A stretch of 64,000 nucleotides of DNA, taken from contig NZ_BSNY01000012.1 in the NCBI RefSeq assembly GCF_030160235.1, forward strand, positions 248,001 through 312,000, written 5' to 3'. Below are positions 36,365 through 45,071 of the stretch, piece by piece. The notes beneath the pieces are model-generated. The model did no database searches. It was not told where the DNA came from and saw only the letters and a program-made list of their open reading frames with translations. The DNA is from Mesorhizobium huakuii (GTDB taxonomy: Bacteria; Pseudomonadota; Alphaproteobacteria; Rhizobiales; Rhizobiaceae). Made by a program: the position numbers and the translations under genes. The stretch's first letter is position 1. Every line of letters starts with the position of its first letter.

Positions 36365-37390
36365 TCAGGGCGTCGCCTTGATCTCGTTCCACATGTCCGA
36401 CCGCTTCAGCGGGTCCTCGACATTGTTGAGCCAGACCAGCTTGTCGTTGCTGCCGGCGCTGCTCGACTCGACCACGGTGTTGCCGAAGCCGGTACGCTCG
36501 GAAAGCTGGCCGCTGACCTTCTTCGTCAGCATGAAGTCGATCCATTTCTCGGCTGCCGCATTGTCGCGCACGCCCTTGGAGATCACCCAATTGTCGAGCC
36601 ATGCCAGAGCGCCTTCACTCGGATTGACGTAGGCGACATGGGCGCCGATCTTCTGCAGCGCCTTGACCTGCTGCTGGCCGTAATTGGCCCAGATCAGGGC
36701 AACGTCATTGTTCTGGTAGATCTGCTGTGCCTCGTCGGCGGTCGTGTAGAAGCTCAGCACATTGCGCTTGAGTTCGACCAGCCTGGCCTTGACCGCAGCC
36801 ATCTGCTCCGCGTCGAGGTTGAACGGATCCTTGTAGCCAAGCGTCAGCGCGGTGAACGAGAAATTGTGCTCGCCATTGTCGTAGGCCAGGACCTTGCCCT
36901 TGTAGGCGGGATCCCACAGCACCGACATTGACGTCGGCGCCGGCTTGACCTTGTCGGTGTCGTAGATCAGGCCGATGGAATCGAAGCAGAACGGAATGCC
37001 GTAGACCTTGCCGTCCTTGGTGTCGCCGCTCACCTTCGACAGATCGCGGAAGCGCGGCAGCACCTCTTTCTGATTGGGCAGCTTGGTGATGTCGATGGGC
37101 GACACCAGATCGGCCTTGATGTAGCGCTGCAGCTGGGCGGTGTTGACGGCGAAGACGTCGAAATCCTGGCCTTCGCTGCCCTTGATCTTGGCCCAGATCT
37201 CGTCATCGCTGCCGATGAAGACGACATCGACGCCAATGCCGGTTGCTGCGGTGAAATCCTTTACCCAGTCCGGGTCGGCATAGCCGTCCCACGCAAGCAC
37301 CCGAAGGTTCGCGGCCAGCGCCGCCGATGTCATCAGGCCGATGCCGAGCCCGATTGTCGCCAGTCTTAGAAATGCTTTCTTCAGTCCCAT
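36365..37390 (-). CDS. PotD/FbpA-type periplasmic binding protein
   Basis: A 341-residue periplasmic binding protein; the signal peptide ends at about residue 26 (TSAALA before ANLR). The mature start LRVLAWDGYADPDWVKDF and the segments IPFCFDSIGLIYDTDKV and WANYGQQQVKAL are the usual type II fold of spermidine/putrescine-type binding proteins. A clean GGGAGATT ribosome site precedes the ATG. It lies directly downstream of a GguC/AraD1-type gene in a sugar-acid operon, so a polyamine ligand is not certain. Confidence 0.9.
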   Translation of the reverse strand: MGLKKAFLRLATIGLGIGLMTSAALAANLRVLAWDGYADPDWVKDFTAATGIGVDVVFIGSDDEIWAKIKGSEGQDFDVFAVNTAQLQRYIKADLVSPIDITKLPNQKEVLPRFRDLSKVSGDTKDGKVYGIPFCFDSIGLIYDTDKVKPAPTSMSVLWDPAYKGKVLAYDNGEHNFSFTALTLGYKDPFNLDAEQMAAVKARLVELKRNVLSFYTTADEAQQIYQNNDVALIWANYGQQQVKALQKIGAHVAYVNPSEGALAWLDNWVISKGVRDNAAAEKWIDFMLTKKVSGQLSERTGFGNTVVESSSAGSNDKLVWLNNVEDPLKRSDMWNEIKATP

Positions 37391-37441
37391 TTTAATCTCC
37401 CATTGTCGTTCTGGTGGACCGTAATTTCCGGGCCTGCGCCG

Positions 37442-38440
37442 TCACAGTTGGCTGACGGTAACCAGTCCCTCGTCCGGCACCGACACCATCCGGTTGCGCA
37501 GCGGCTTGCCGAATGCCTGTGCCTGGATTTCGTACTCGTCGCCGGAAGCCGTCTTGATGCCGGAGGCGTAGCTCATCACTGCCGCGCCGAAGAAATAGGC
37601 GTGCAGGTCGCCCGCCCTGCGGTGCATCGGGTAGCGGAAATGGAAGTGTTCGAGATTGGCGATCGAGTGCGACATGTGCGCTTCGCCCGACAGGAACTCC
37701 TGCTCCCAGATAACGGCGCCGTCGCGTAGGATGCGGGAATGGCCCCGAACTTCTTCGGGCAGGTCGCCGATCAGCAGCTCGGGTCCGATCGAGCAGGAGC
37801 GCAGCTTGGAGTGCGCGAGGTAGAGGTAGTTCTCGCCCTCCGTCACGTGGTCGGAATACTCGTTTCCGAGCGCATAGCCGATGCGATAGGGATGGCCGTC
37901 CGGCCCGTTGAGATAAAGCCCGACGATCTCGGCTTCCTCTGCCCCGGCTTTCGCGAATGCCGGCATCGGCAATGGCGCGCCAGGCGGCACAACGCAGGTG
38001 CCGACGCCTTTGAAGAACCACTCAGGCTGGATGCCGATCTTGCCAGCGCCAGGTTTGCCGCCCTCCAGCCCCATGCGGAAGATCTTCAAGGAATCGGATT
38101 CCTCGGCACCGTCGCCATGGGTCAGAACATGCATCTGGTTGCGCGCGGCGGCACTTCCGGTATGGGTCAGGCCGGTACCGGTGACCAGGAAGCGCGCAGG
38201 CTCCGGATGGTCGACGGGGGCCAGCACGCGGCCATCGCGCAACAATTCGTCATAGTCGATCGTTGCAGCGCCCGTGCGCTTCTCGACCAGCGACGCGATG
38301 GACATGTCCTCTGCGATCGCCGCTTCGGCGAGTTCCAGCACGCTGCTGGTCTTGTCGAGCGGGTGCAGATGATTGCCGTCGGCGGAGACGCGGCCGACCC
38401 GCCTGCTGCCATCCGGCATTCTGTACTGAACAAGACGCAT
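37442..38440 (-). CDS. GguC/AraD1-type FAH-superfamily protein
   Basis: A 332-residue cytoplasmic protein of the fumarylacetoacetate-hydrolase fold. The N-terminal lead (VLELAEAAIAEDMSIASLVEK) and the C-terminal half with GYALGNEYSDHVTE, an ELLIGDLPEE segment and HSIANLEHFHFRYPMHRRAGDLHAYFFG match the GguC/AraD1 group known from rhizobial sugar-acid loci. Members act on 2-keto-3-deoxy sugar acids. The ATG at 38440 is used; the long upstream frame runs through the SDR gene. It follows the SDR gene by 32 bases in the same direction. Confidence 0.82.
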   Translation of the reverse strand: MRLVQYRMPDGSRRVGRVSADGNHLHPLDKTSSVLELAEAAIAEDMSIASLVEKRTGAATIDYDELLRDGRVLAPVDHPEPARFLVTGTGLTHTGSAAARNQMHVLTHGDGAEESDSLKIFRMGLEGGKPGAGKIGIQPEWFFKGVGTCVVPPGAPLPMPAFAKAGAEEAEIVGLYLNGPDGHPYRIGYALGNEYSDHVTEGENYLYLAHSKLRSCSIGPELLIGDLPEEVRGHSRILRDGAVIWEQEFLSGEAHMSHSIANLEHFHFRYPMHRRAGDLHAYFFGAAVMSYASGIKTASGDEYEIQAQAFGKPLRNRMVSVPDEGLVTVSQL

Positions 38441-38472
38441 GAAATACCCTTCTTCCCTTGGAGCCGTACGGG

Positions 38473-39249
38473 TCACACCCAGCCCGCATCGACGATGAAC
38501 TGCTGGCTCGTGCACATGCGGCTGTCGTCGGCGGCGAGGAACAGCGCCATACGCGCGATATCGGCGGGTTGCAGCCGGTCGGGCAGGCACTGCCTCTCGG
38601 CGATCTGGCGTTCGCCGGCCGGATTGAGCCACAGGCGCATCTGGCGCTCGGTCATCACCCAGCCCGGCACCATGCAGTTGACCCGGATGCGCTCGGGGCC
38701 GAGTTCGCGGGCCAGCGCCCGCGTCATGCCGTAGACGGCGGCCTTTGCGGTGACATAGGCCGGACAATCGGGATCGCCGACCATCCAGGTGATGGAGCCG
38801 AAATTGATGATCGAGCCGCCACCCTGGGCGCTCATCTGCGGACGCACTGCCTGCACAGCAAAGAACTGGTGGCGCAGATTGACCGCCATGCGGTCGTCCC
38901 AATAGGCCACCGTCACGTCCTTGGTCTGATGGCGGTCATCGTTACCGGCATTGTTGCACAGCACCTGGATCGGGCCATTGTGCAGCATCGCTTGCTCGGT
39001 TGCCGCCTGCAGCTGCTCGACATCGCGCAGATCGCACGGAATAAACAGCGGCGCTGGGTGTCCTTCGGCCGCGATCGCCTCGACCAGGCGCCGTGAAGGC
39101 TCCTCCGCCAGATCGACGAAGGCGACGCGGCTGCCTTGCGCGCAGAAATGGCGCACCAGGCTTTCGCCGATGCCGCTGCCGCCGCCGGTTATGAAGACGC
39201 TGCGACCCTTGAGGCTCGGGTAGATGGCGTAGCCGATTTCATCCGTCAT
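38473..39249 (-). CDS. SDR-family sugar dehydrogenase
   Basis: A 258-residue short-chain dehydrogenase: TGGGSGIG (21-28) cofactor loop, NNAG (99-102), Ser152, and the catalytic Y165xxxK169 (YVTAK). It resembles NAD(P)-dependent aldose or acid-sugar dehydrogenases of oxidative pentose/hexose loci. It lies between the sugar-acid dehydratase and the GguC-like gene, 11 bases from the dehydratase stop. Likely oxidises the aldose to its lactone or a further intermediate; the exact step is inference. Confidence 0.88.
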   Translation of the reverse strand: MTDEIGYAIYPSLKGRSVFITGGGSGIGESLVRHFCAQGSRVAFVDLAEEPSRRLVEAIAAEGHPAPLFIPCDLRDVEQLQAATEQAMLHNGPIQVLCNNAGNDDRHQTKDVTVAYWDDRMAVNLRHQFFAVQAVRPQMSAQGGGSIINFGSITWMVGDPDCPAYVTAKAAVYGMTRALARELGPERIRVNCMVPGWVMTERQMRLWLNPAGERQIAERQCLPDRLQPADIARMALFLAADDSRMCTSQQFIVDAGWV

Positions 39250-39260
39250 CGCGCGCCTCT

Positions 39261-40988
39261 CTAGTGGGAATGCCGGGGGATGCCGGCATCGCGCCGGCCG
39301 ACGAGAAAGTCGAAATCGCAGCCCTTGTCGGCCTGCAGCACGCGCTCGACATAGAGGCTCTGATAGCCGCCTTCAGGCGGCGCCGGCGGCTTCCAGTCGC
39401 GGCGGCGGATCGCTAGCTCCTCATCCGATACCAGCAGTTCAAGGCGGCGGCCGGCAACGTCGAGCTCGATGAGATCGCCGTCGCGCACCAGGGCCAGCGC
39501 GCCACCGGCCGCGGCCTCCGGCGCGACATGCAGCACCACCGTGCCGTAGGCCGTGCCGCTCATGCGCGCGTCCGAAATGCGCACCATGTCGGAGACGCCC
39601 TGCTTGAGCAGTTTTGCCGGCAGCGGCATGTTGCCGACCTCGGCCATCCCGGGATAGCCGCGCGGCCCGCAGTTCTTCAGCACCATCACCGAGGACGCGT
39701 CGATATCCAGCTCCGGATCGTCGATCCGGGCATAATAATGCTCGATGTTCTCGAACACGACGGCCTTGCCGCGATGCTGCATCAGTTCGGGCGTTGCCGC
39801 CGACGGCTTGATGACCGCTCCATTGGGCGCCAGATTGCCGCGCAGGATCGAGATGCCGCCTTGCTCGGTCAGCGGTTCGCTCAGCGGCCGGATGACCTCG
39901 CGGTTGTAGTTGGGCGCGCCGTCGACCAACTCGCCGATCGTCTTGTCGCTGACGGTCATGACGTCGCGATGAAGAAGCCCCACTTCATCAAGCGACGCCA
40001 TGACCGCAGCCAGCCCCCCGGCATAGTAGAAATCTTCCATCAGGAACCGGCCTGACGGCATCAGGTCGACAATGGTTGGAACGTCGCGGCCAAGGCGGTC
40101 CCAGTCTTCGAGGCTGAGATCGACACCGACCCGGTTGGCGATGGCGATCAGATGCAGCACTGCATTGGTCGAACCGCCGATCGCGCCATTGACGCGGATG
40201 GCGTTCTCGAATGCTTGCCTGGTCAGAATGTCGGAAACTTTCACGTCCCGGCGGACCAGATCGACGATCTGGCGTCCGGCCATCTGGGCGAGCACGCCAC
40301 GGCGCGAATCCACCGCCGGGATCGCGGCATTGTCCGGCATGCCGATGCCGAGCGCTTCCACCATGCTGGCCATGGTCGAGGCCGTGCCCATGGTCATGCA
40401 ACTGCCGGCCGACCGGCTCTGGCCCTGTTCCGCGGCGAGGAAATCGGCGACCGGCATGCGGCCGGCCTTCACTTCCTCGGCGAATTTCCAGACATGGGTA
40501 CCCGAGCCGATATCCTGTCCACGGAACTTGCCGTTGAGCATCGGCCCGCCGGAAACGGTGATGGTCGGCAAATTGCACGAGGCGGCCCCCATCAGGAGCG
40601 CCGGCGTGGTCTTGTCGCAGCCCACCAGCAGGATGACGCCGTCGATGGGATTACCGCGGATGGATTCCTCGACATCCATGCTGACCAGATTGCGGAACAG
40701 CATGGCCGTGGGGCGCATGTTGCTTTCGCCCAGCGACATGACCGGGAATTCTAGCGGCAGGCCACCGGCCTCGTAGACGCCGCGCTTGACGTGATCGGCC
40801 AGCGCCCGCAGATGCGCATTGCACGGCGTCAGCTCCGACCATGTGTTGCAGATGCCGATCACCGGGCGGCCGTCGAAAGCGTCGGCAGGGATGCCCTGGT
40901 TCTTCATCCAGCTGCGGTGCATGAAGGCGTTCTTGCCTTCACCGCCGAACCAGGCTTCGGACCGCAGTTTGCGTTTGGTCTCGGTCAC
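39261..40988 (-). CDS. IlvD/EDD-family sugar-acid dehydratase (pentonate type)
   Basis: A 575-residue Fe-S dehydratase converting a sugar acid to a 2-keto-3-deoxy acid. The three iron-sulfur cysteines are C56 (ELTPCNAH), C124 (VGCDKTTP) and C197 (GSCMTMGTA), each offset three from L-arabinonate dehydratase of Rhizobium leguminosarum as I remember it (C59, C127, C200). K126 corresponds to its carbamylated lysine. GCDKTTPALLMGAAS also matches that branch rather than true IlvD. The start is a GTG overlapping the regulator stop (GTGA). The most likely substrate is a C5 or C6 aldonate. Confidence 0.92.
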   Translation of the reverse strand: MTETKRKLRSEAWFGGEGKNAFMHRSWMKNQGIPADAFDGRPVIGICNTWSELTPCNAHLRALADHVKRGVYEAGGLPLEFPVMSLGESNMRPTAMLFRNLVSMDVEESIRGNPIDGVILLVGCDKTTPALLMGAASCNLPTITVSGGPMLNGKFRGQDIGSGTHVWKFAEEVKAGRMPVADFLAAEQGQSRSAGSCMTMGTASTMASMVEALGIGMPDNAAIPAVDSRRGVLAQMAGRQIVDLVRRDVKVSDILTRQAFENAIRVNGAIGGSTNAVLHLIAIANRVGVDLSLEDWDRLGRDVPTIVDLMPSGRFLMEDFYYAGGLAAVMASLDEVGLLHRDVMTVSDKTIGELVDGAPNYNREVIRPLSEPLTEQGGISILRGNLAPNGAVIKPSAATPELMQHRGKAVVFENIEHYYARIDDPELDIDASSVMVLKNCGPRGYPGMAEVGNMPLPAKLLKQGVSDMVRISDARMSGTAYGTVVLHVAPEAAAGGALALVRDGDLIELDVAGRRLELLVSDEELAIRRRDWKPPAPPEGGYQSLYVERVLQADKGCDFDFLVGRRDAGIPRHSH

Positions 40989-41785
40989 GATTGCTGGCCC
41001 CGATCGGTGCGGCGTTTGTTGCGGTTCTCGACGCTGCGGCGCACGTCGTCATCGGCATTGTCGATGAGCACCAGCAGTGCCTTCTGCGCGCCGGCGGCGT
41101 CGCCGGCGGCGATCTTCTCGGCCACCTCGCGATGCAGCGGCAAGGAGTGGCGCTGGCCCTCCGGATTGTCGTTGGAGAGGCGAAAGCTCATCACCAATGC
41201 GGTTTCGACCAGTGCCGCCAGCGAGCCGATCAGCTCGTTGCCGGTCATGCGCAGGATGGTCTGGTGGAACACCAGATCGGGCTTGGCGAAGCGGTCGCCA
41301 TCGTCGCTCACCGCTTCCATTTCGGCCAATGCCGCATGGATCTCGGCAATCTGTGCAGGCGTGGCGCGCTGGGCGGCAAGTGCGGCCGACATCGGCTCGA
41401 TGGCGCGGCGCAGTTCGAACAGCGCGCGGACATCGTCGGCGCTGACGCCGGCAGCGTAGCGCCATGACAGCACGTCCGGATCAAGGAAGTTCCAGTCGGA
41501 GCGTGGGCGCACGCGTGTACCGGTCTTCGGCCGCGATTCGACCAGCCCCTTGCCGGCCAGCACCTTGATCGCCTCGCGCAGCACCGTACGGCTGACCCCC
41601 AGCATCTCGCTGGAATCGTCGGCATTGGGCAGCGCCTCGCCAGGCAGGAAGTCGCCTTGCACGATGCGCAGGCCGATCTGCTCGACGACGGTCGCGTGCA
41701 GCGCCGTGGAGCCGCTGGAGACCGCCACCGCAACCCGTGACGTGCGCGCCGTGCTGAAAGATTTCTTATTCTTCATACTATTCAT
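40985..41785 (-). CDS. FadR-type GntR regulator of the sugar-acid operon
   Basis: A 266-residue regulator. The N-terminal winged helix-turn-helix (LHATVVEQIGLRIVQGDFLPG, then LGVSRTVLREAIKVLAGKGLV) is followed by WNFLDPDVLSW and an FCD domain (DLVFHQTILRMTGN, then LHREVAEKIAAGDA). This layout matches regulators of galactonate- and arabinonate-type loci. Two starts, 41785 and 41776, are equally placed; neither has a strong ribosome site. It leads the operon and diverges from the aldose epimerase, with only 51 bases between them, so self-regulation is likely. Confidence 0.88.
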   Translation of the reverse strand: MNSMKNKKSFSTARTSRVAVAVSSGSTALHATVVEQIGLRIVQGDFLPGEALPNADDSSEMLGVSRTVLREAIKVLAGKGLVESRPKTGTRVRPRSDWNFLDPDVLSWRYAAGVSADDVRALFELRRAIEPMSAALAAQRATPAQIAEIHAALAEMEAVSDDGDRFAKPDLVFHQTILRMTGNELIGSLAALVETALVMSFRLSNDNPEGQRHSLPLHREVAEKIAAGDAAGAQKALLVLIDNADDDVRRSVENRNKRRTDRGQQS

Positions 41786-41836
41786 ATGATATGTCTTATA
41801 GCCATGTCGATTGGAGTCAAGGGACGGGGAGCGCCG
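41782..41836. promoter_or_regulatory. Compact divergent promoter of regulator and aldose epimerase
   Basis: TCATATGA (41782-41789) is a perfect 8-base palindrome overlapping the regulator start. On the minus strand, TTGACT (41820-41815) and TATAAG or TAAGAC (41800-41793) could be a promoter. GGGGAG precedes the epimerase ATG. With about 51 bases shared, both genes must be controlled together. Confidence 0.4.
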
Positions 41837-42763
41837 ATGACAAAGAATCTTGCTGCCGTTGCCGCGCGGCACACGGAACTGGTCTCGATCGGCGACGGTG
41901 TCGCAACAGTCGATATTGCTCCGGCCGCCGGCGGCGCGCTGGCGTCGTATCGATGGTGGCAAGATGGCGCCGCCGTGGATTGGCTGCGCCCGGCCGATCC
42001 GGCGGCGATCAGCGGCCGCGATGCCGGCGCCATGGCGTGCTTCCCGCTCGTTCCCTATTCCAACCGCATAAGGGGTGGCCGGTTCGAGTTCGCGGGACGC
42101 ACCATCCAGCTTCCGACGACTGCGGATGATCCTCATCATGAGCATGGTCATGGCTGGCGTCGGCCTTGGGTGGTCGTCAGGCACGAAGCCAGCGCAATCG
42201 TCCTGCGCTACCGCCACGCCGCCGATTCCTGGCCGTGGAGCTATGAGGCCGAGCAAGAGATCACGCTGGCTGACGGCCGGCTTTGCATGACCATTGCCGT
42301 GCGCAACCTGTCGGACGCGCCGATGCCGGTTGGCTTCGGCCTCCATCCCTATTTCCCGTCGACGCCGTGGACGCATGTCCAGGCGCCGGTGTCGGGTATG
42401 TGGGAAATCGACGCGGAGGTCCTGCCGGTCCGTCACGTCCTGCCGCCGGCGGGGGTCGACCCATCGGTCGGCTTTGACGTGTCCGAGGCGGATTTCGACA
42501 CTGTCTTCACCGGATGGACGCGCCGCGCCCGGATCACCTGGCCGGAGCAGGGGCGGCGGCTGGACATCGAGGCCGAGGCACCGCTCGATTTCCTCGTCCT
42601 CTACACGCCGCCTGGCGAGCCGTTCTTTTGCGCCGAGCCGGTCAGCAACATCACCGATGCCTTCAACCGCACGGGCGGTGGCATCAACACCGGCTGCATC
42701 GTGCTGGCGCCCGGCCAAAGGCAATCCGCCAGCGTTCGTTTCACGCCGTCCCTGGCCGTTTGA
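41837..42763 (+). CDS. Aldose 1-epimerase (mutarotase)
   Basis: A 308-residue GalM-like protein that interconverts alpha and beta anomers of aldoses. Landmarks are PLVPYSNRIRGG near residues 71-82, the HHEHGHGW stretch (about 101-108) with the histidine that acts as acid, and GFGLHPYF (about 166-173). The ATG at 41837 follows GGGGAGCG; a longer upstream start would overlap the regulator. It would supply the anomer used by the SDR dehydrogenase of the divergent operon. Confidence 0.9.
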   Translation: MTKNLAAVAARHTELVSIGDGVATVDIAPAAGGALASYRWWQDGAAVDWLRPADPAAISGRDAGAMACFPLVPYSNRIRGGRFEFAGRTIQLPTTADDPHHEHGHGWRRPWVVVRHEASAIVLRYRHAADSWPWSYEAEQEITLADGRLCMTIAVRNLSDAPMPVGFGLHPYFPSTPWTHVQAPVSGMWEIDAEVLPVRHVLPPAGVDPSVGFDVSEADFDTVFTGWTRRARITWPEQGRRLDIEAEAPLDFLVLYTPPGEPFFCAEPVSNITDAFNRTGGGINTGCIVLAPGQRQSASVRFTPSLAV

Positions 42764-42794
42764 CCTTCATTGTCGACCGCGAGACGAGGCCGGC

Positions 42795-44240
42795 TCAGAA
42801 GGGATAGTGCTGGCCCGGATCCTCGATCGTCACCCAGCGCAGATCGGTGAATTCGGCGATCGAGGCCTTGCCGCCGAAGCGGCCATAGCCCGAGCCCTTG
42901 ACGCCGCCGAACGGCATCTGCGCCTCGTCGCCGACGGTCGGGCCGTTGATGTGGCAGATGCCGGCTTCGATGCGCGCCGCGACCGCCATGGCGCGCCTGA
43001 TGTCGCGGCTGAACACGGCCGACGACAGGCCATACTCGGTGTCGTTGGCGACACGCACCGCCTCGTCCTCGCCCTTCACCCGGATCACCGGCTTGACCGG
43101 CCCGAAGGATTCTTCCGCATAGACGCGCATCGCCGGGGTGACATGGTCGAGCAGCGTCGCCTCGACAACGGTGCCAGTGCGCTTGCCGCCGGCGACAAGC
43201 TTGGCGCCCTTGGCCACGGCGTCGGCAATGAGCTCCTCCATCTTGTCGGCCGCCTGGCTGCTGATCAGCGAGCCCAGAACGACATGGCCGCGTGGATCGC
43301 CGGCCGGCAAGCTCGACGCGCGGGCGGCCAGCTTGGAAACGAATTCGTCGGCGATCTTTTCATCGACGACCAGCCGCTCGGTCGACATGCAGATCTGGCC
43401 TTGATGCATGAAGGCGCCGAAGGTGGCCGCATTGACCGCGGCGTCGATGTCGGCGTCGTCCAGAACCAGCAGTGGCGCCTTGCCGCCGAGTTCGAGCAGC
43501 GCCGGCTTCAGGTGCCGGCCGGCGAGCTCGGCGATGATGCGGCCGACCTTGGTCGAACCGGTGAAGTTGACGCGCTTGACCATGGGATGCGCGACCAGCG
43601 CCTCGACGATTGCCGCGGCATCCCTGGGGTCGTTGGTGACGACGTTGATGACGCCCTTGGGCAGGCCGGCCTCGACCAGAACCTGACCAATCAGCCGATG
43701 TGTGCCCGGGCACATTTCGGAGGCCTTCAGCACCACCGTGTTCCCACAGGCGAGCGGCATGGCGATGGCGCGGGTGCCAAGGATGACTGGCGCGTTCCAC
43801 GGCGCGATGCCGAGACACACGCCGGCCGGCTGGCGGATCGCCATGGCGAGCGTCCCCGGCTTGTCGGAGGGGATGATCTCGCCAGAAATCTGCGTCGTCA
43901 TCGCTGCCGCCTCGCGTAGCATGTTGGCTGCCAGCATCACGTTGAAGCCGGCCCAGGGACCGGTGGCGCCGGTCTCTTCCATCATCAATTTGGTGAACTC
44001 GCCGACCTTGGAGGCCATCACGTCAGCTGCCTTTGACAGCAAGGCGCGGCGCTCGCCCGGACCTGTCTTCGACCAGGTCGTAAAGGCGGCGGCCGCGGCT
44101 TCCACGGCAGCGCTGGCGTCGGCAACGCTGGCGGCTGCGGCGCGCGTCGCCAGCTTGCCGGTGAACGGGTCCATGCGCTCGTAGGCGGCCGCGCCGGACG
44201 CATCCCTTTTGTCGCCGTCGATCAGAAGTCCGATATCCAT
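42795..44240 (-). CDS. Aryl-aldehyde dehydrogenase (vanillin/salicylaldehyde type)
   Basis: A 481-residue NAD(P)-dependent aldehyde dehydrogenase: N149 (PWNAP), K172, E250 (LELGGK) and catalytic C284 (GQICMST). The C-terminal part INGPTVGDEAQMPFGGVKGSG and YGRFGGKASIAEFTDLRW fits the vanillin/salicylaldehyde dehydrogenase branch better than sugar-semialdehyde dehydrogenases. It is the last gene of the PcaQ-box operon after a coniferyl-alcohol-dehydrogenase-like gene, so it should oxidise an aryl aldehyde to the benzoate. An alpha-ketoglutarate-semialdehyde role for the convergent sugar operon is the main alternative. Confidence 0.85.
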   Translation of the reverse strand: MDIGLLIDGDKRDASGAAAYERMDPFTGKLATRAAAASVADASAAVEAAAAAFTTWSKTGPGERRALLSKAADVMASKVGEFTKLMMEETGATGPWAGFNVMLAANMLREAAAMTTQISGEIIPSDKPGTLAMAIRQPAGVCLGIAPWNAPVILGTRAIAMPLACGNTVVLKASEMCPGTHRLIGQVLVEAGLPKGVINVVTNDPRDAAAIVEALVAHPMVKRVNFTGSTKVGRIIAELAGRHLKPALLELGGKAPLLVLDDADIDAAVNAATFGAFMHQGQICMSTERLVVDEKIADEFVSKLAARASSLPAGDPRGHVVLGSLISSQAADKMEELIADAVAKGAKLVAGGKRTGTVVEATLLDHVTPAMRVYAEESFGPVKPVIRVKGEDEAVRVANDTEYGLSSAVFSRDIRRAMAVAARIEAGICHINGPTVGDEAQMPFGGVKGSGYGRFGGKASIAEFTDLRWVTIEDPGQHYPF

Positions 44241-44279
44241 GATTGTCTCCCTCGCTCCGTCTGGAGCGCCTCATTGGTT

Positions 44280-45071
44280 TCAGAAGCCGAGTACTTCGGC
44301 GTTGATCGATGCTTCGAGGCCGCCGTCGACCGGCACATTGGCGCCATTGACCCAGCGCGCGCCGTCCGAGCATAGGAACAGCACGACTGGCGCTATATCG
44401 CCCGATGTGCCGGCTCGTCCGACCCTGGCAATGTCGCTGTCGACGCGGGCATCGCCAAGCACGGTGCGGAACTGTTTCAGGATCGGCGTCTCGACCGGTC
44501 CCGGGCTCACCGCATTGACGCGGATGCCACGGCGTTTGAACAGATCCTGATGCGCCGCGCGAAAGGTCCACAGCAGGAGGAGTTCCTTCGAGACGGGATA
44601 GCCTTCCTCGTTCCTGACGGCGTGGTCGCGGACCACCTCGGCGACATCGGGAAAGCCCTCGATGCCGACCATCGAAGCGGCGCGGTTAAGGTTGGCACGC
44701 CAGCCATAGCCGGCGATCGAGGCGACGTTGACGATGGCGCCGCCTTCGCGAATTTTTGGCGCGACGGCTTCGGACAGTGCGCGCAGGCCAAAGAAGTTGA
44801 CGGCCAGGGTTGCTGCCGCGCCGGTGTTGCCGGAGAGGCCGGCGACATTGCAGAGCGCATCGATGCGTTGCGGCAGTCGCGCGACCAGCTCGTCGACGTC
44901 GACCTTCGACGAAATATCGGCCTTGACGAAACTGCCCACCGCTGCCGCCGGCTCACGGACATCGACGCCGATCACGTCGGCGCCAAGCTGGCCAGCGAGT
45001 TCCGCCGTGCGCGCGCCGATGCCGGAGGCGACGCCGGTGATAAGGATCGTCTTGCCGAAAAGCATGGTCAT
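44280..45071 (-). CDS. SDR dehydrogenase resembling coniferyl-alcohol dehydrogenase
   Basis: A 263-residue short-chain dehydrogenase with TGVASGIG (12-19), Ser118 and catalytic Y158xxxK162 (YPVSKE). A characteristic insert (RVDSDIARVGRAGT, then a SDGARWVNGANVPVDGG segment) matches what I recall of the coniferyl-alcohol dehydrogenase group. It would oxidise an aryl alcohol to the aldehyde handled by the next gene. Start ATG overlaps the LIV permease stop (ATGA), so it is co-translated with the importer. Exact substrate is inference. Confidence 0.8.
   Translation of the reverse strand: MTMLFGKTILITGVASGIGARTAELAGQLGADVIGVDVREPAAAVGSFVKADISSKVDVDELVARLPQRIDALCNVAGLSGNTGAAATLAVNFFGLRALSEAVAPKIREGGAIVNVASIAGYGWRANLNRAASMVGIEGFPDVAEVVRDHAVRNEEGYPVSKELLLLWTFRAAHQDLFKRRGIRVNAVSPGPVETPILKQFRTVLGDARVDSDIARVGRAGTSGDIAPVVLFLCSDGARWVNGANVPVDGGLEASINAEVLGF

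Noticed and set aside
36288-36602. A longer start for the PotA-type ATPase
   Set aside because: It crosses the hairpin and enters the binding-protein gene; residues before MNQN have no family match.
42294-43919. A 541-codon rightward frame over the epimerase and aldehyde dehydrogenase
   Set aside because: It is out of frame in the epimerase and antisense to the aldehyde dehydrogenase, both of which have intact catalytic motifs.
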